Below, piece after piece: positions 34,712-43,385 of a stretch of DNA of 64,000 bases. The position numbers and the translations under genes are program-made. The stretch spans positions 727,845 to 791,844 of the forward strand of contig JALNYV010000001.1 of NCBI GenBank assembly GCA_023229785.1, read 5' to 3'. The stretch comes from Candidatus Dojkabacteria bacterium. GTDB lineage: Bacteria; Patescibacteria; Dojkabacteria; SC72. The notes below the pieces were generated by a model that was not told the origin of the DNA, did not search any database, and saw only the letters and a list, made by a program, of their open reading frames with translations. The first letter of the stretch is position 1. Every line of letters begins with the position of its first letter.

Positions 34712-34745
34712 GTAACTTAAAAAATATACGTTTAAATAACAAGAC
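34707..34745 (-). promoter_or_regulatory. Antiterminator hairpin 2:3 of the His attenuator
   Basis: GTCTTGTTATTTAAA (34745-34731) can pair with TTTAAGTTACAAGCC (34721-34707) across a 9-nt loop: 12 Watson-Crick pairs, one G-T wobble and two mismatches. Its 5' arm is the 3' arm of hairpin 1:2, and its 3' arm takes AAGCC from the terminator. The three structures are therefore mutually exclusive. Confidence 0.75.
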
Positions 34746-34764
34746 GGCTAGTTGGTCTTGTTAT
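34736..34764 (-). promoter_or_regulatory. Hairpin 1:2 of the His attenuator
   Basis: A perfect 10-bp stem, ATAACAAGAC with GTCTTGTTAT, and a 9-nt loop. The 5' arm begins inside the second His codon and the loop contains the leader stop codon. A ribosome stalled on the His codons would cover arm 1, and one at the stop codon would cover arm 2. Confidence 0.8.
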
Positions 34765-34798
34765 GATGAACAGATATATTTTTAATATTAATTTTCAT
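34748..34798 (-). CDS. His leader peptide (16 aa)
   Basis: The ORF MKINIKNISVHHNKTN followed by TAG. Codons 11 and 12 are both CAT (His), at 34768-34763. The ATG is 8 nt after a consensus -10, so translation would start on a leaderless or near-leaderless RNA. The ORF ends in the loop of hairpin 1:2. The peptide itself probably has no function; its translation would sense charged tRNA-His. It is too short to judge by codon statistics. Support comes from the tandem His codons, the promoter, the hairpins and the downstream tRNA-His-hisS. Confidence 0.75.
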   Translation of the reverse strand: MKINIKNISVHHNKTN

Positions 34799-34806
34799 AA
34801 TGAGTA

Positions 34807-34835
34807 ATTATACATTAATCAAATTTTATATTCAA
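34807..34835 (-). promoter_or_regulatory. Promoter of the His leader-tRNA-His-hisS unit
   Basis: Minus strand: TTGAAT (34835-34830), exactly 17 nt, TATAAT (34812-34807). The leader ATG follows 8 nt later. It is one of the best promoters in the window. Confidence 0.82.
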
Positions 34836-34893
34836 CTTCTGGCCTATAAGTGATTTTTCATTAACCTGTCGAGTATGTTTTGAAATTTGGAAA

Positions 34894-34899
34894 TATAAT
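34894..34899 (+). promoter_or_regulatory. -10 box of the 34907 gene, leaderless type
   Basis: TATAAT ends 7 nt before the ATG at 34907. The longer reading from TTG at 34880 would place this box inside the coding region, so ATG 34907 is preferred. Confidence 0.6.
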
Positions 34900-34906
34900 A
34901 GAAGCT

Positions 34907-35398
34907 ATGTCAAATCAGGAGGTTCTAACAAGTAAGATAAGTATATCTAGATTACATAACAAATATATTAGATATACAAAGAAAAATGATGTTGTTGAAA
35001 ATATTACAATTCATCTGTGTAATCTTCCGTCAAAAGTAGTTAGTGGATCTGGATTTCCTTCTTCAAAAATATATTTAACAACGAGAACTTTAAAACATTT
35101 GTATGATAAAAGACCAGCTCAATTATATGACTTTATACTCCAAAATATCTTATATATAATTAAGTATCCTGATATTGTTTACAATAACAAAGGTGGAAAA
35201 AGAGGTTCAAAGTGTTTTTTAAAAAATATCGACGGTGCTAAGTATTTTGCTTCAATTGAGAAGGCTATTGAAGAAGACGGAAACTATCTTGTTACAGTAT
35301 TTACGGTTGATGAAAAGTATTTAAAAGAATATAAGAGACAATGGAGTTGGGAGGGCGGCGATCCCCATCGTAACGATTTGGATGCTACCGTGAGGTAG
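34907..35398 (+). CDS. Small protein resembling BECR/RelE-type nuclease domains
   Basis: 163 aa, basic. A helix with TLKHLYDKRPAQLYDFIL is followed by KYPDIVYNNKGGKRGSKCFL and then beta strands GAKYFASIEKA and YLVTVFTVDEKYL. This His-then-strand order resembles the phage Barnase-EndoU-ColicinE5-RelE (PBECR) nuclease-like families. That is inference from pattern only, and no catalytic set is proven. No antitoxin-like partner is adjacent. The end of the gene (from about 35350) is more GC-rich than its surroundings. Confidence 0.6.
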   Translation: MSNQEVLTSKISISRLHNKYIRYTKKNDVVENITIHLCNLPSKVVSGSGFPSSKIYLTTRTLKHLYDKRPAQLYDFILQNILYIIKYPDIVYNNKGGKRGSKCFLKNIDGAKYFASIEKAIEEDGNYLVTVFTVDEKYLKEYKRQWSWEGGDPHRNDLDATVR

Positions 35399-35407
35399 TC
35401 TACTTTC

Positions 35408-35428
35408 GCCCCGCAGTAGGGCCTTTCT
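35408..35428 (+). terminator. Weak candidate terminator
   Basis: GCCC (35408-35411) pairs with GGGC (35419-35422) around a 7-nt loop, followed by CTTTCT. The stem is short. It follows the stop of the 34907 gene. The remainder of the 140-nt gap to 35539 holds the next promoter only. Confidence 0.3.
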
Positions 35429-35504
35429 GCATTTCAACTCCAAGTTGCTTTAGTATATAAAATATTGCAAATTTTGTCTATAGATTATTAACTGTTTTCT
35501 ATAG

Positions 35505-35533
35505 TTGCTTGATATATCTCAATGTCATATTAT
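35505..35533 (+). promoter_or_regulatory. Promoter of the 35539 gene, leaderless type
   Basis: TTGCTT (35505-35510), 17-nt spacer, TATTAT (35528-35533). The ATG at 35539 is 5 nt downstream. Confidence 0.7.
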
Positions 35534-35538
35534 GTATT

Positions 35539-36264
35539 ATGCAAAGTATAAGAAGAGATTTAACATCTACTTTAGAACAGAATTTACAGAAATATTTACC
35601 TGTTGGGGAACAAATTTTGCACACTATTGATGTGATACCTCTTGATACCCGAGTAGCAAATTTCTTGTCTCCTAAGCTATACATTTCTAAAAGCAAGTTG
35701 TTTTTTGTTTTTGATGAGGAGATGGATATATATGATTTAAATAGTTTGGAGATTAGCTTGATTGGTCAGCCACCAAAGTTTGATATCGTTCCCCTATTTT
35801 TAGAATCTACTTTTGTATATTCATATGAAAATAGGTCACAATTGGCAAAATTTCAAGCTAAAGAGGAACTAACAAGGCTTAGCATTAATACCATTGGAGA
35901 AGTACCAAGATATTTCTTAGTTAGAAGCAATGGAAGATCTGCTAAAAGTATTAAAACATGGGCACTTATGCAACTAACTACAAATATTAAGATGGGAAAT
36001 ACAGATAATTCTCAATTACTCGAGATATTAGCTGGATATTTCTCGCAATTTAATACTAAAACAGCTATTTATTTCATTGCTTCTTTTTTGATTTATATTG
36101 TTTTAAAGCTATTATCTTCCCTTCTACCTAAACTTGTTGGAACAATATTTGATGTGTTTTTTGGAATAATCCTTGTTTTAGTAGCATATTGGGCATATAT
36201 TTCAGTAGCTAGAAACTTAAAAAGATATAAAAACACATATTTTACCTATTACCAACCAAATTGA
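35539..36264 (+). CDS. Hypothetical membrane protein
   Basis: 241 aa from ATG 35539. A longer reading from a TTG at 35509 would overlap the promoter. A soluble N-terminal region of ~165 residues, with beta-rich segments around YISKSKLFFVFDEE, precedes two C-terminal membrane helices (about 173-195 and 201-220) and a basic tail. No family recognised. The N-terminal part resembles bacterial PH-like domains in strand pattern, but this is a weak impression. Its TGA stop forms part of the extended -10 of the PBP gene 12 nt downstream. Confidence 0.7.
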   Translation: MQSIRRDLTSTLEQNLQKYLPVGEQILHTIDVIPLDTRVANFLSPKLYISKSKLFFVFDEEMDIYDLNSLEISLIGQPPKFDIVPLFLESTFVYSYENRSQLAKFQAKEELTRLSINTIGEVPRYFLVRSNGRSAKSIKTWALMQLTTNIKMGNTDNSQLLEILAGYFSQFNTKTAIYFIASFLIYIVLKLLSSLLPKLVGTIFDVFFGIILVLVAYWAYISVARNLKRYKNTYFTYYQPN

Positions 36265-36270
36265 TATAAT
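36262..36270 (+). promoter_or_regulatory. Extended -10 of the PBP gene, leaderless type
   Basis: TGATATAAT, with the TGA doubling as the stop codon of the upstream gene, ends 5 nt before the ATG at 36276. Confidence 0.6.
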
Positions 36271-36275
36271 AAGAT

Positions 36276-39236
36276 ATGAAATTTGCCAGTTCCATGAGAA
36301 CAAATCAAAATAATAGATACGGGCTAAATAAGAAGCCTTTACATACAATGCATATTAACAGTGGGAATTTTGTTAAACATAAAACAGTTTCAAAATATGC
36401 AAAACAGGTAAACAAGAAAAGTCATAAGCCTAGAAGTGCATTCAAAGAAACCGCTAGAAAGATACTGTATATTCTTTTTGGATTTTTCTTTTTTGTATTT
36501 ATTGTTGGGGTAATCGGACTTGGAATATATCTTAAACAGCTTGAAAATTCACTTCCTGACCCAAATAAGTTGATCGATAGAAGTACAAACCTAAGTACTC
36601 AGATATTTGACAGGAAAGGCACTCTCCTTTACACATTTTATGGTGATGAAAACAGAGAGTTTGTAAAAATTGAGGACATCCCTGAGCAAACCAAAATGGC
36701 AGTTCTTGCAGCCGAGGATATAACCTTTTATCAACATAAGGGATTGGATGTTGCTGCTGTAATTCGAGCTGGACTTCAGTATTTTCATATAATTTCTGGA
36801 AGCTCTGGAGGTAGCACAATCTCTCAAGAGCTTGTAAGAAATACCTTGCTTAAAGACGCATTTGGAGAGCAAGCATACACAAGAACAATTACAAGAAAGG
36901 TCAAGGAAATGCTTTTAACGATGCAGCTTGAGCAAACGCTTACAAAGGACCAGATATTACAATTATATATGAACGAGATCTTTATGGGGGGCGTCAACTT
37001 CGGGTTTCAGTCAGCATCAAAGGCATATTTCGGAAAGAATGTTAAAGATTTGACACTTGCAGAAAGTGCAATACTTGCAGGAATAATTCAAGCACCAGGT
37101 GCATATAACCCAATGTCAGGTACTCAACCTGAAATGCTCAGGGTAAGAGAAGAGTATGTGCTTGACCAGATGTTAAAGCACAGTAGCATTACTGGAGTAA
37201 CTAAAGAGCAGGTAGATGAAGCTAAAGCACAAACGCTTGTATATAAGTCAATTAATACCAATATTCTTGCTCCTCATTTTGTATTTTATGTAAAGCAACA
37301 GTTAGATGATATGTTCGGCCCAGACAAGGTGACTTCGGGTGGACTTAAGGTAACTACTTCTCTTGACTATTCAATGCAAAAGATTGCACAAGAGGAAGTT
37401 AAAAAAGGTATTGCTGCACATGGACTTCAATGGGGTGTAAGAAATGGAGCGGCTGTTGCCATTAATCCTAAGAACGGAGACATATTAGCTATGGTTGGAT
37501 CAATTGATTATAACTCCAAAAATCCTAAAATAGACGGAAATGTTAATGTAACACTAGCTTCTCGTCAGATGGGCTCTTCTGTAAAGCCTTATACATATTT
37601 AACTGCATTTAGCCAAGGATACGGTCCATGGCTACTCACTCCAGATATTAAAAACTTCACATTCGGGACATACAAGGTAAATAACTCAGATGATAGAAAT
37701 CGTGGTTTAATGGTTGCCAGACAGGCTCTGCTTGAATCAAGAAATGTCCCTGCAGTATATACAATGCAATTAATTGGAGTAGAAAACTTCCTTAAAACAG
37801 CACAAACCCTTGGAATAACAACATTGACTGATACTAAGAATTACGGACTAAGTTTAACACTTGGTGCTGGAGGCATGACACTTTTGGAGCACACTGCAGC
37901 ATATACAGTATTTGCAAACGGGGGAATCAAAAGAGATGTTCGATCTATTCTTTCGGTTAAAGATTCCAACGCAAATATTTTGTATACAGCTCCAGAAAAT
38001 AAGGGAACAAGAGTTTGGGATGAAAAGCAAGTATATATGCTTAACTGGGTACTTTGCGATTTAGGGGGATTTGGAGACCAACCTATGAACTCTTTGTACT
38101 CACTTAATGGTAAAAGAGCATTTTGTGGTAAAACAGGAACTACAGATGGACCAAAAGACTTGACTGCTATGATGTATACAAAATCGTTGGTTGTTGGGTT
38201 TTGGTCTGGAAACAATGATAACACACCAACTCCTGGGGCTTGGAGTACAACAGTTCCTTTGTACATGGCCAGTGCATTTATGCAAAGAATGGCAGGAAAA
38301 TATAAAGTAGAATCATTTATTAGGCCATCTGGCATTTCTGCTGGGTCAGTATGTAATGATACTGGGCTTGCCGCATCGAAGAGTACCTCGTGTAAAAAGG
38401 TTCCAACAATATATTTAACCGACCATGCGCCTGCAAAAGATACAAGAGAAGCAGCATATATTTGTAAATCAAATGGTAAGGTTGCTACAAACGAGAGTTT
38501 TGCAAGAATATATAATTTAGGAACAACGAAATATGTACTAAATAAGGTAATGGAAAATACCTTACAGCAGAATAATTATGATAAATATATGAAGACGATG
38601 AAAGGCTCTATTTATCTAACAGCTCTTCCAGAATCTGCGGAGTGTCCAATACCTGTTGGACCAGACCTAACACCTGTTGTTGCCATTTATCATCCAGTAG
38701 ATAATGAGACTGTATTCCCAGGTCAACAAATAACCATTACTGCTTATGCAAGTGCAGCAAGTGCAATAACCAGAGTTGATTTTATGTATGATGAAGTTGT
38801 TAAACATACTGTTACAACTGGATCTTCCCCTTATAGCTACGACTACACAATTCCAGGAGATTCTGTTGCTGGAAGTAATCATTCTATTACTGTTATTGTT
38901 ACCGATGCGTCAAGCAAAACAGCAAGTAAGACTATAACTGTAAAAATTGCTGCCTCACCTCTTTCAGTTGTGATTAATGCCCCATCAGTCGATGGTATGA
39001 CATTACCGTCAATCCCTTACACACTTATGGCAACTGCACCTGAAGTTGACTCTCTAAGTTTCGTTGTTACTGGGAGTGGAGGGTATACCCAAACAATCCC
39101 AGGTAGCAAGCCTGTTAGTACGTGGACTGGAATTCTTAATGGAATAGTTGCAGGAAATTACAAGGTAGTTGCAGTGGGGAAAAAGGGTGCAACCACGGTG
39201 TATAGCTCGGAAGTAAACTTTGTAGTAGCTCCTTAG
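36276..39236 (+). CDS. Class A penicillin-binding protein (PBP1A-like)
   Basis: 986 aa, bifunctional peptidoglycan synthase. A basic cytoplasmic tail and a membrane helix (about 64-88) precede the GT51 glycosyltransferase (AAEDITFYQHKGLD, GGSTISQELVRN, LQLYMNEIFMGG). The transpeptidase domain has the SxxK motif SSVKPYTY, an SRN in LESRNVPA and KTG in CGKTGTTDG. The C-terminus (about 800-986) holds Ig-like beta domains, beginning around IYHPVDNETVFPGQQITI, probably wall-facing. Its stop overlaps the convergent pheT stop (TTAG). Confidence 0.94.
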   Translation: MKFASSMRTNQNNRYGLNKKPLHTMHINSGNFVKHKTVSKYAKQVNKKSHKPRSAFKETARKILYILFGFFFFVFIVGVIGLGIYLKQLENSLPDPNKLIDRSTNLSTQIFDRKGTLLYTFYGDENREFVKIEDIPEQTKMAVLAAEDITFYQHKGLDVAAVIRAGLQYFHIISGSSGGSTISQELVRNTLLKDAFGEQAYTRTITRKVKEMLLTMQLEQTLTKDQILQLYMNEIFMGGVNFGFQSASKAYFGKNVKDLTLAESAILAGIIQAPGAYNPMSGTQPEMLRVREEYVLDQMLKHSSITGVTKEQVDEAKAQTLVYKSINTNILAPHFVFYVKQQLDDMFGPDKVTSGGLKVTTSLDYSMQKIAQEEVKKGIAAHGLQWGVRNGAAVAINPKNGDILAMVGSIDYNSKNPKIDGNVNVTLASRQMGSSVKPYTYLTAFSQGYGPWLLTPDIKNFTFGTYKVNNSDDRNRGLMVARQALLESRNVPAVYTMQLIGVENFLKTAQTLGITTLTDTKNYGLSLTLGAGGMTLLEHTAAYTVFANGGIKRDVRSILSVKDSNANILYTAPENKGTRVWDEKQVYMLNWVLCDLGGFGDQPMNSLYSLNGKRAFCGKTGTTDGPKDLTAMMYTKSLVVGFWSGNNDNTPTPGAWSTTVPLYMASAFMQRMAGKYKVESFIRPSGISAGSVCNDTGLAASKSTSCKKVPTIYLTDHAPAKDTREAAYICKSNGKVATNESFARIYNLGTTKYVLNKVMENTLQQNNYDKYMKTMKGSIYLTALPESAECPIPVGPDLTPVVAIYHPVDNETVFPGQQITITAYASAASAITRVDFMYDEVVKHTVTTGSSPYSYDYTIPGDSVAGSNHSITVIVTDASSKTASKTITVKIAASPLSVVINAPSVDGMTLPSIPYTLMATAPEVDSLSFVVTGSGGYTQTIPGSKPVSTWTGILNGIVAGNYKVVAVGKKGATTVYSSEVNFVVAP

Positions 39237-41719
39237 ATTAATTCAGCCTTAAACTTCTCTTTTAGCAGATAGATGATCTTTTTCTTACTGCTATCATACT
39301 CTATGCTTTCAATTGCTTTTTCTCGACTTTGCAGTGAAATTCTAAAAGTAATCTGTTTGTTTTGGGTATCTTTTGGAGATGAATATATATCAATAACCTC
39401 AATTTCAAAATACATACCTGTAGATTTGAGTATCATTCCTATCTCAGCTTTGATATCAGAAAATAGTACGTCTTTACTTATGATAAAACATAGATCTTGA
39501 GTAATCTTAGGAAATCTTGAAGGTTCAGAGTATTTACTTACTGGCGAGATACTCCCTAATACCTCTGATATTCCAATTTCAAATCCACTTGCCCTCTTTC
39601 CTAATTTAAAACCTTTTTTAATTTTACTTGTTAGTTCCCCTACTACTCCGATAAAGAAGGTCTTTTTTTCAATCTCATAGGAGATAATGGCACTACTATT
39701 TGGATTGTACATTTTTGAAGAATACGAGATCCAAGTTGGCAATTTACTTATGTCAGTATCTGCTAAAAGTGTATATGTTAATCTTCTTAGGTTTAGAGAC
39801 CTTGCAATTTGTTCAACATACACCTTGCTATCATAGTATGGATTTCCTTCATATCTGTCATCTTCGTTTACAACAACACAGGCAAGTGTCCATTGCTCAA
39901 TTGGTAGCCCTTTTTTATCACAAACACTCTTGTTATGTGTTACATTTATTTCAAACAAGGAGGTATTTATATATCCTCTATTGATATTCTCTTGGGATTT
40001 AGTAAGGATGCTAGGAAGAAGTGATGAACGCATATATTCTAGGTCTGGGGAAAGAGCATTTTTAATATGAAATGAGGAAGAAATATCTAAATTGCATGAT
40101 TTTATTAAACTCTTTCCGACGAAATTATATGTTAGTATCTCGTTTGCCCCATTTCCTGAAAAAATGTCTCTAATTTCATCTTTTATGGTAATTATTTTGT
40201 TTTCATCTGTTGGTCTTATACTTCGAGTAGGAAGGGTTACTGTAATATCATTAAACCCAAAAAGTCTTGCAATATCTTCATAAACATCCTCGGGAATATT
40301 CACATCCAGCCTGTTTAATGGAGGTGTTACCGATAAATTTCCATCTATCTTACTTACTTCATATTCAATATTTGTTAGTATCTTTTCCACATCTTCGATT
40401 GAAAGAGTAACTCCAAGAAGTGCATTTACCTTTTTGATGCTTATTAGTATATTCTTAGGAGCACTGGGTAGTTGATAATCATCAATTATTTCTGATACTA
40501 CAGTTCCATTTGCAAACTCATATAGAAGGTTTAAAGCTTGATACATAACTGGAAGACAGATATTTGGATCAATTGCTTTAGTAAATCTAGTTGCTGCATC
40601 GGTTGTAACCCCTAGCTTCCAGGATGTTTTTCTAGTGCAGTTTCGATTGAAATTTGCACACTCTAAAATGATTGACTTAGTATTTTCATCTATTTCTGTA
40701 TCAGCACCACCTACTATTCCTCCAAGTGCTATTGGGTTTCTGCTATCACAAATAACTGTCATACTATCATCAAGCTCCATCACCTTGTTATTTATTCCCA
40801 ACATCTTCGCTCCATTTTTAGCTGGTCTAACCATTATTGTAGCCTTCTTTCCACCATCTTTTGCTATTACTTTGTTCCAGTCGAATGCATGCATAGGTTG
40901 GCTAGTTAACGCCATTAAGTAGTTCGTTATATCTACGACATTATTTATAGGCTTTATTCCAACCTCGCAAAGCAGTACCTGCATCCACATTGGGCTTGGG
41001 GCAATGTTAATATTGTCTATTATCACTGCCATATATCTTGGACAATTTGCAGCAGCGTTATTAATCACTACTAATTCTTTTTTCTTGTCAATTTGAGGAG
41101 CTTTTGGATTTGAAAACCAATCCGGAGATTCAAATTTCAATCCTTCTATCCCTGAGACCTCTCTTGCAATTCCAAGTATCCCAAAACAGTCTCCCCTATT
41201 TGCTAGAGCTTTGTTTTCAATTTCCAAAACTATATCATCAAGTTTAAATTCCTTAGCAAAAATAGCTCCAGCTTTTAAATCTTTATCCAATTTTAAAACA
41301 TGGCTGTGATCTGCTCCTAAATCAAGTTCCTTGCTACTTGCAAACATCCCATTACTCTCAACTCCACGAAGAACTACTTTCGAAATCACATTATCATCTT
41401 TTTCTGGGTGAGCATTAAATGGAACTTTGGTTCCAACAGGAAGAAATGCAACCTTATCTCCTACTTCCAAGCTTCTATCTCCAGCGACAACTTGAATTAA
41501 CTCCTTTTTTCCAATATTTGCTTGATATATCCCTAGTTTATCTGAATCTGGATGATCTTTCTTTTCAACAATTTCTGCAATCAGAATCTTCTCATACTTT
41601 TTATTTAAATCTTCAATATGCTCCACAGCACCAAGTTGTGTAAAAATCTTCGAGATGAGCTCCTCATCCTTTATCTTTATATCTGTATATTGTCTAACCC
41701 AATTAAGAGGTACCTTCAT
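39233..41719 (-). CDS. pheT: Phenylalanyl-tRNA synthetase beta subunit
   Basis: 828 aa, full length. The N-terminal EMAPII/tRNA-binding fold (about 38-150, with HPDSDKLGIYQANIG) is followed by the B3/B4 editing region, the B5 domain, a core resembling the catalytic fold (ARLFGFNDI onward) and a C-terminal anticodon-binding FDX-ACB domain. It forms an alpha2-beta2 enzyme with PheS. Its ATG overlaps the pheS stop by 1 nt (TAATG). Confidence 0.96.
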   Translation of the reverse strand: MKVPLNWVRQYTDIKIKDEELISKIFTQLGAVEHIEDLNKKYEKILIAEIVEKKDHPDSDKLGIYQANIGKKELIQVVAGDRSLEVGDKVAFLPVGTKVPFNAHPEKDDNVISKVVLRGVESNGMFASSKELDLGADHSHVLKLDKDLKAGAIFAKEFKLDDIVLEIENKALANRGDCFGILGIAREVSGIEGLKFESPDWFSNPKAPQIDKKKELVVINNAAANCPRYMAVIIDNINIAPSPMWMQVLLCEVGIKPINNVVDITNYLMALTSQPMHAFDWNKVIAKDGGKKATIMVRPAKNGAKMLGINNKVMELDDSMTVICDSRNPIALGGIVGGADTEIDENTKSIILECANFNRNCTRKTSWKLGVTTDAATRFTKAIDPNICLPVMYQALNLLYEFANGTVVSEIIDDYQLPSAPKNILISIKKVNALLGVTLSIEDVEKILTNIEYEVSKIDGNLSVTPPLNRLDVNIPEDVYEDIARLFGFNDITVTLPTRSIRPTDENKIITIKDEIRDIFSGNGANEILTYNFVGKSLIKSCNLDISSSFHIKNALSPDLEYMRSSLLPSILTKSQENINRGYINTSLFEINVTHNKSVCDKKGLPIEQWTLACVVVNEDDRYEGNPYYDSKVYVEQIARSLNLRRLTYTLLADTDISKLPTWISYSSKMYNPNSSAIISYEIEKKTFFIGVVGELTSKIKKGFKLGKRASGFEIGISEVLGSISPVSKYSEPSRFPKITQDLCFIISKDVLFSDIKAEIGMILKSTGMYFEIEVIDIYSSPKDTQNKQITFRISLQSREKAIESIEYDSSKKKIIYLLKEKFKAELI

Positions 41720-42753
41720 TAGAACTGTTTTAAGAAATTAATATCACCACCATGTAGTTTCCTGATGTCTGTGATTCCGTTTTTGATCATAACTAACCTG
41801 TCTAGTCCAAATCCCCAAGCAAATCCAGAGTATATCTTTGGATTTATTCCTGCTTCTGTTAAAACGTTTGGATGAATCATGCCACAACCCATTACTTCCA
41901 TCCAACCGTTATATCCACAAACAGAACATCCGGTTTTTTTACAGAATGGGCAAGAGATTAAAAACTCACACCCAGGCTCAACAAATGGGAAATATGATGG
42001 TTGAACTTTGATTTCTAGCTTTGTATTAAAGAAGCCTTCAAGATATGTTTGTATTGTTCCAAGCATATCTCCAAGTGAAATGCCTTTGTCTACATATACT
42101 CCCTCAATTTGGTAAAAAGTGTGCTCGTGGCTTGCATCTGTTGCTTCGTTTCTGAAGCACCTTCCTGGAATTACCACTCTAATTGGAGGATTATACTTCT
42201 TCATTATCCTATTTTGCATAGTTGATGTTTGTGCAGGTGGAATTAAGTCCTCATCAGTTCTGAAAGAATCATACATATCTCTTGCAGGATGTCCTACTGG
42301 AAAGTTAAGAGATTCAAACATATGATAATCATCATCTAACTGCCTGCTTTCCTCAATATCAAAGCCCATTTTAGAGAAGATATTCAAAATATACTTCATT
42401 TCTTTCATGATTGGGTGAATACTCCCACCTTCTTTTTTTGTTTTTGGTCTTTTTTCAACAGGGGTGTTTATATCAAAAGGTGCTGTTGGATCAATCCTTA
42501 TTGTGTCTTTATCCGTATCTGTAGTATCTGCCATTAATGAGAGCTTTTCTGTAACATACGTTTTGAGGTCGTTTATCTCTTTTCCGTATTGTTTTCTCTC
42601 CTCGGGCTTTTTATCCCCTATTCCAGAAAGCAGTTTTTTTAAAACACCTTGTTTGCTTAAGTATTTCTGGCTAATTTCGTCGTGACCTAGGCTAAGAAAG
42701 TCATTTTCTATCTCTTCAAATACTTTTTTGATTTCACTAACCTCAAATTCCAT
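41719..42753 (-). CDS. pheS: Phenylalanyl-tRNA synthetase alpha subunit
   Basis: 344 aa class II synthetase subunit. N-terminal coiled coil (about 1-85). Motif 2 region with HTFYQIEGVYVDKG, a four-cysteine zinc knuckle (CPFCKKTGCSVC) and motif 3 GFAWGFGLDRLVMI. It sits after rplT as in many bacteria. The 71-nt gap to rplT contains an AACCCT/AGGGTT inverted repeat but no Phe-rich leader ORF. A TGCTATACA extended -10 lies 4 nt before the ATG. Confidence 0.96.
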   Translation of the reverse strand: MEFEVSEIKKVFEEIENDFLSLGHDEISQKYLSKQGVLKKLLSGIGDKKPEERKQYGKEINDLKTYVTEKLSLMADTTDTDKDTIRIDPTAPFDINTPVEKRPKTKKEGGSIHPIMKEMKYILNIFSKMGFDIEESRQLDDDYHMFESLNFPVGHPARDMYDSFRTDEDLIPPAQTSTMQNRIMKKYNPPIRVVIPGRCFRNEATDASHEHTFYQIEGVYVDKGISLGDMLGTIQTYLEGFFNTKLEIKVQPSYFPFVEPGCEFLISCPFCKKTGCSVCGYNGWMEVMGCGMIHPNVLTEAGINPKIYSGFAWGFGLDRLVMIKNGITDIRKLHGGDINFLKQF

Positions 42754-42824
42754 ATTTTGTATAGCATAAATTAACCCTTGTGTGCTGTATCAATATACAA
42801 CAAATCTCTAGGGTTTGTTAAGAG

Positions 42825-43163
42825 TTAAAATGATTTTGTGATTTTTGTAAAAACCTCTGGGTATGAGTATGCAATCTCAGAAAGTAATTTCTTGTTTATT
42901 GCAATTTTAGCTTTAGCAAGTGCTGCAATTAACGTATTATATTTCAAGCCATTGGCTACAGCTGCTGCATTTAGTCTTTTAATCCAAAGATTTCTCATTT
43001 GAGATAACCTTCTTCTCCTGTGCTCATATGAATATTGTCCTGCGTGCATAAAAGCCTCGTGAGAGACCTTATACAATTTACTCTTTGTCATTCTATACCC
43101 CTTGTTTGCGGCTAGAATCTTTTTATGTCTTCTTCTTCTACTTACTCCAGTTGATGTTCTCAT
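42825..43163 (-). CDS. rplT: 50S ribosomal protein L20
   Basis: 112 aa, basic. Family blocks: VSRRRRHKKILAANKGYR, YSYEHRRRRLSQMRNLWIKR and LNAAAVANGLKYNTLI. Directly follows rpmI with a 6-nt gap in the infC-rpmI-rplT unit. Confidence 0.96.
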   Translation of the reverse strand: MRTSTGVSRRRRHKKILAANKGYRMTKSKLYKVSHEAFMHAGQYSYEHRRRRLSQMRNLWIKRLNAAAVANGLKYNTLIAALAKAKIAINKKLLSEIAYSYPEVFTKITKSF

Positions 43164-43169
43164 AATGGT

Positions 43170-43385
43170 TTAATATATATTTTTAACCGCAATTAAAAGT
43201 CTTTTGGCAACCTTATCGCTGGCTACACCTAAGTTAACTTTCCTTCTTTTTGACTTTTTTGACAACTTTGTCTTTAAGTGGTGCTGGGCTGACTTGCTGT
43301 ACAAGACTTTCTGCTTTCGATTCCCCTTTGGGTTGCTTTGTCTTACTCTCTTTGATGCTGTTTTGTTTGTTCTCTGTCTTGCCAT
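43170..43385 (-). CDS. rpmI: 50S ribosomal protein L35
   Basis: 71 aa, slightly long. The pattern KTASKRVRQSNPKGNRKQ followed by HHLKTKLSKKSKRRKVN fits L35. Its first 152 nt overlap the 3' end of infC in a different frame, so the same DNA encodes the L35 body and the IF3 tail. Confidence 0.88.
   Translation of the reverse strand: MARQRTNKTASKRVRQSNPKGNRKQKVLYSKSAQHHLKTKLSKKSKRRKVNLGVASDKVAKRLLIAVKNIY

Noticed and set aside
34599..34880. T-box riboswitch controlling hisS
   Set aside because: No T-box consensus (AGGGTGGNACCGCG) or specifier stem is visible. The sequence fits a translated leader with competing hairpins instead.
42754..42824. Phe-codon attenuator in front of pheS
   Set aside because: There is an inverted repeat (AACCCT/AGGGTT) but no leader ORF with Phe codons and no T tract.
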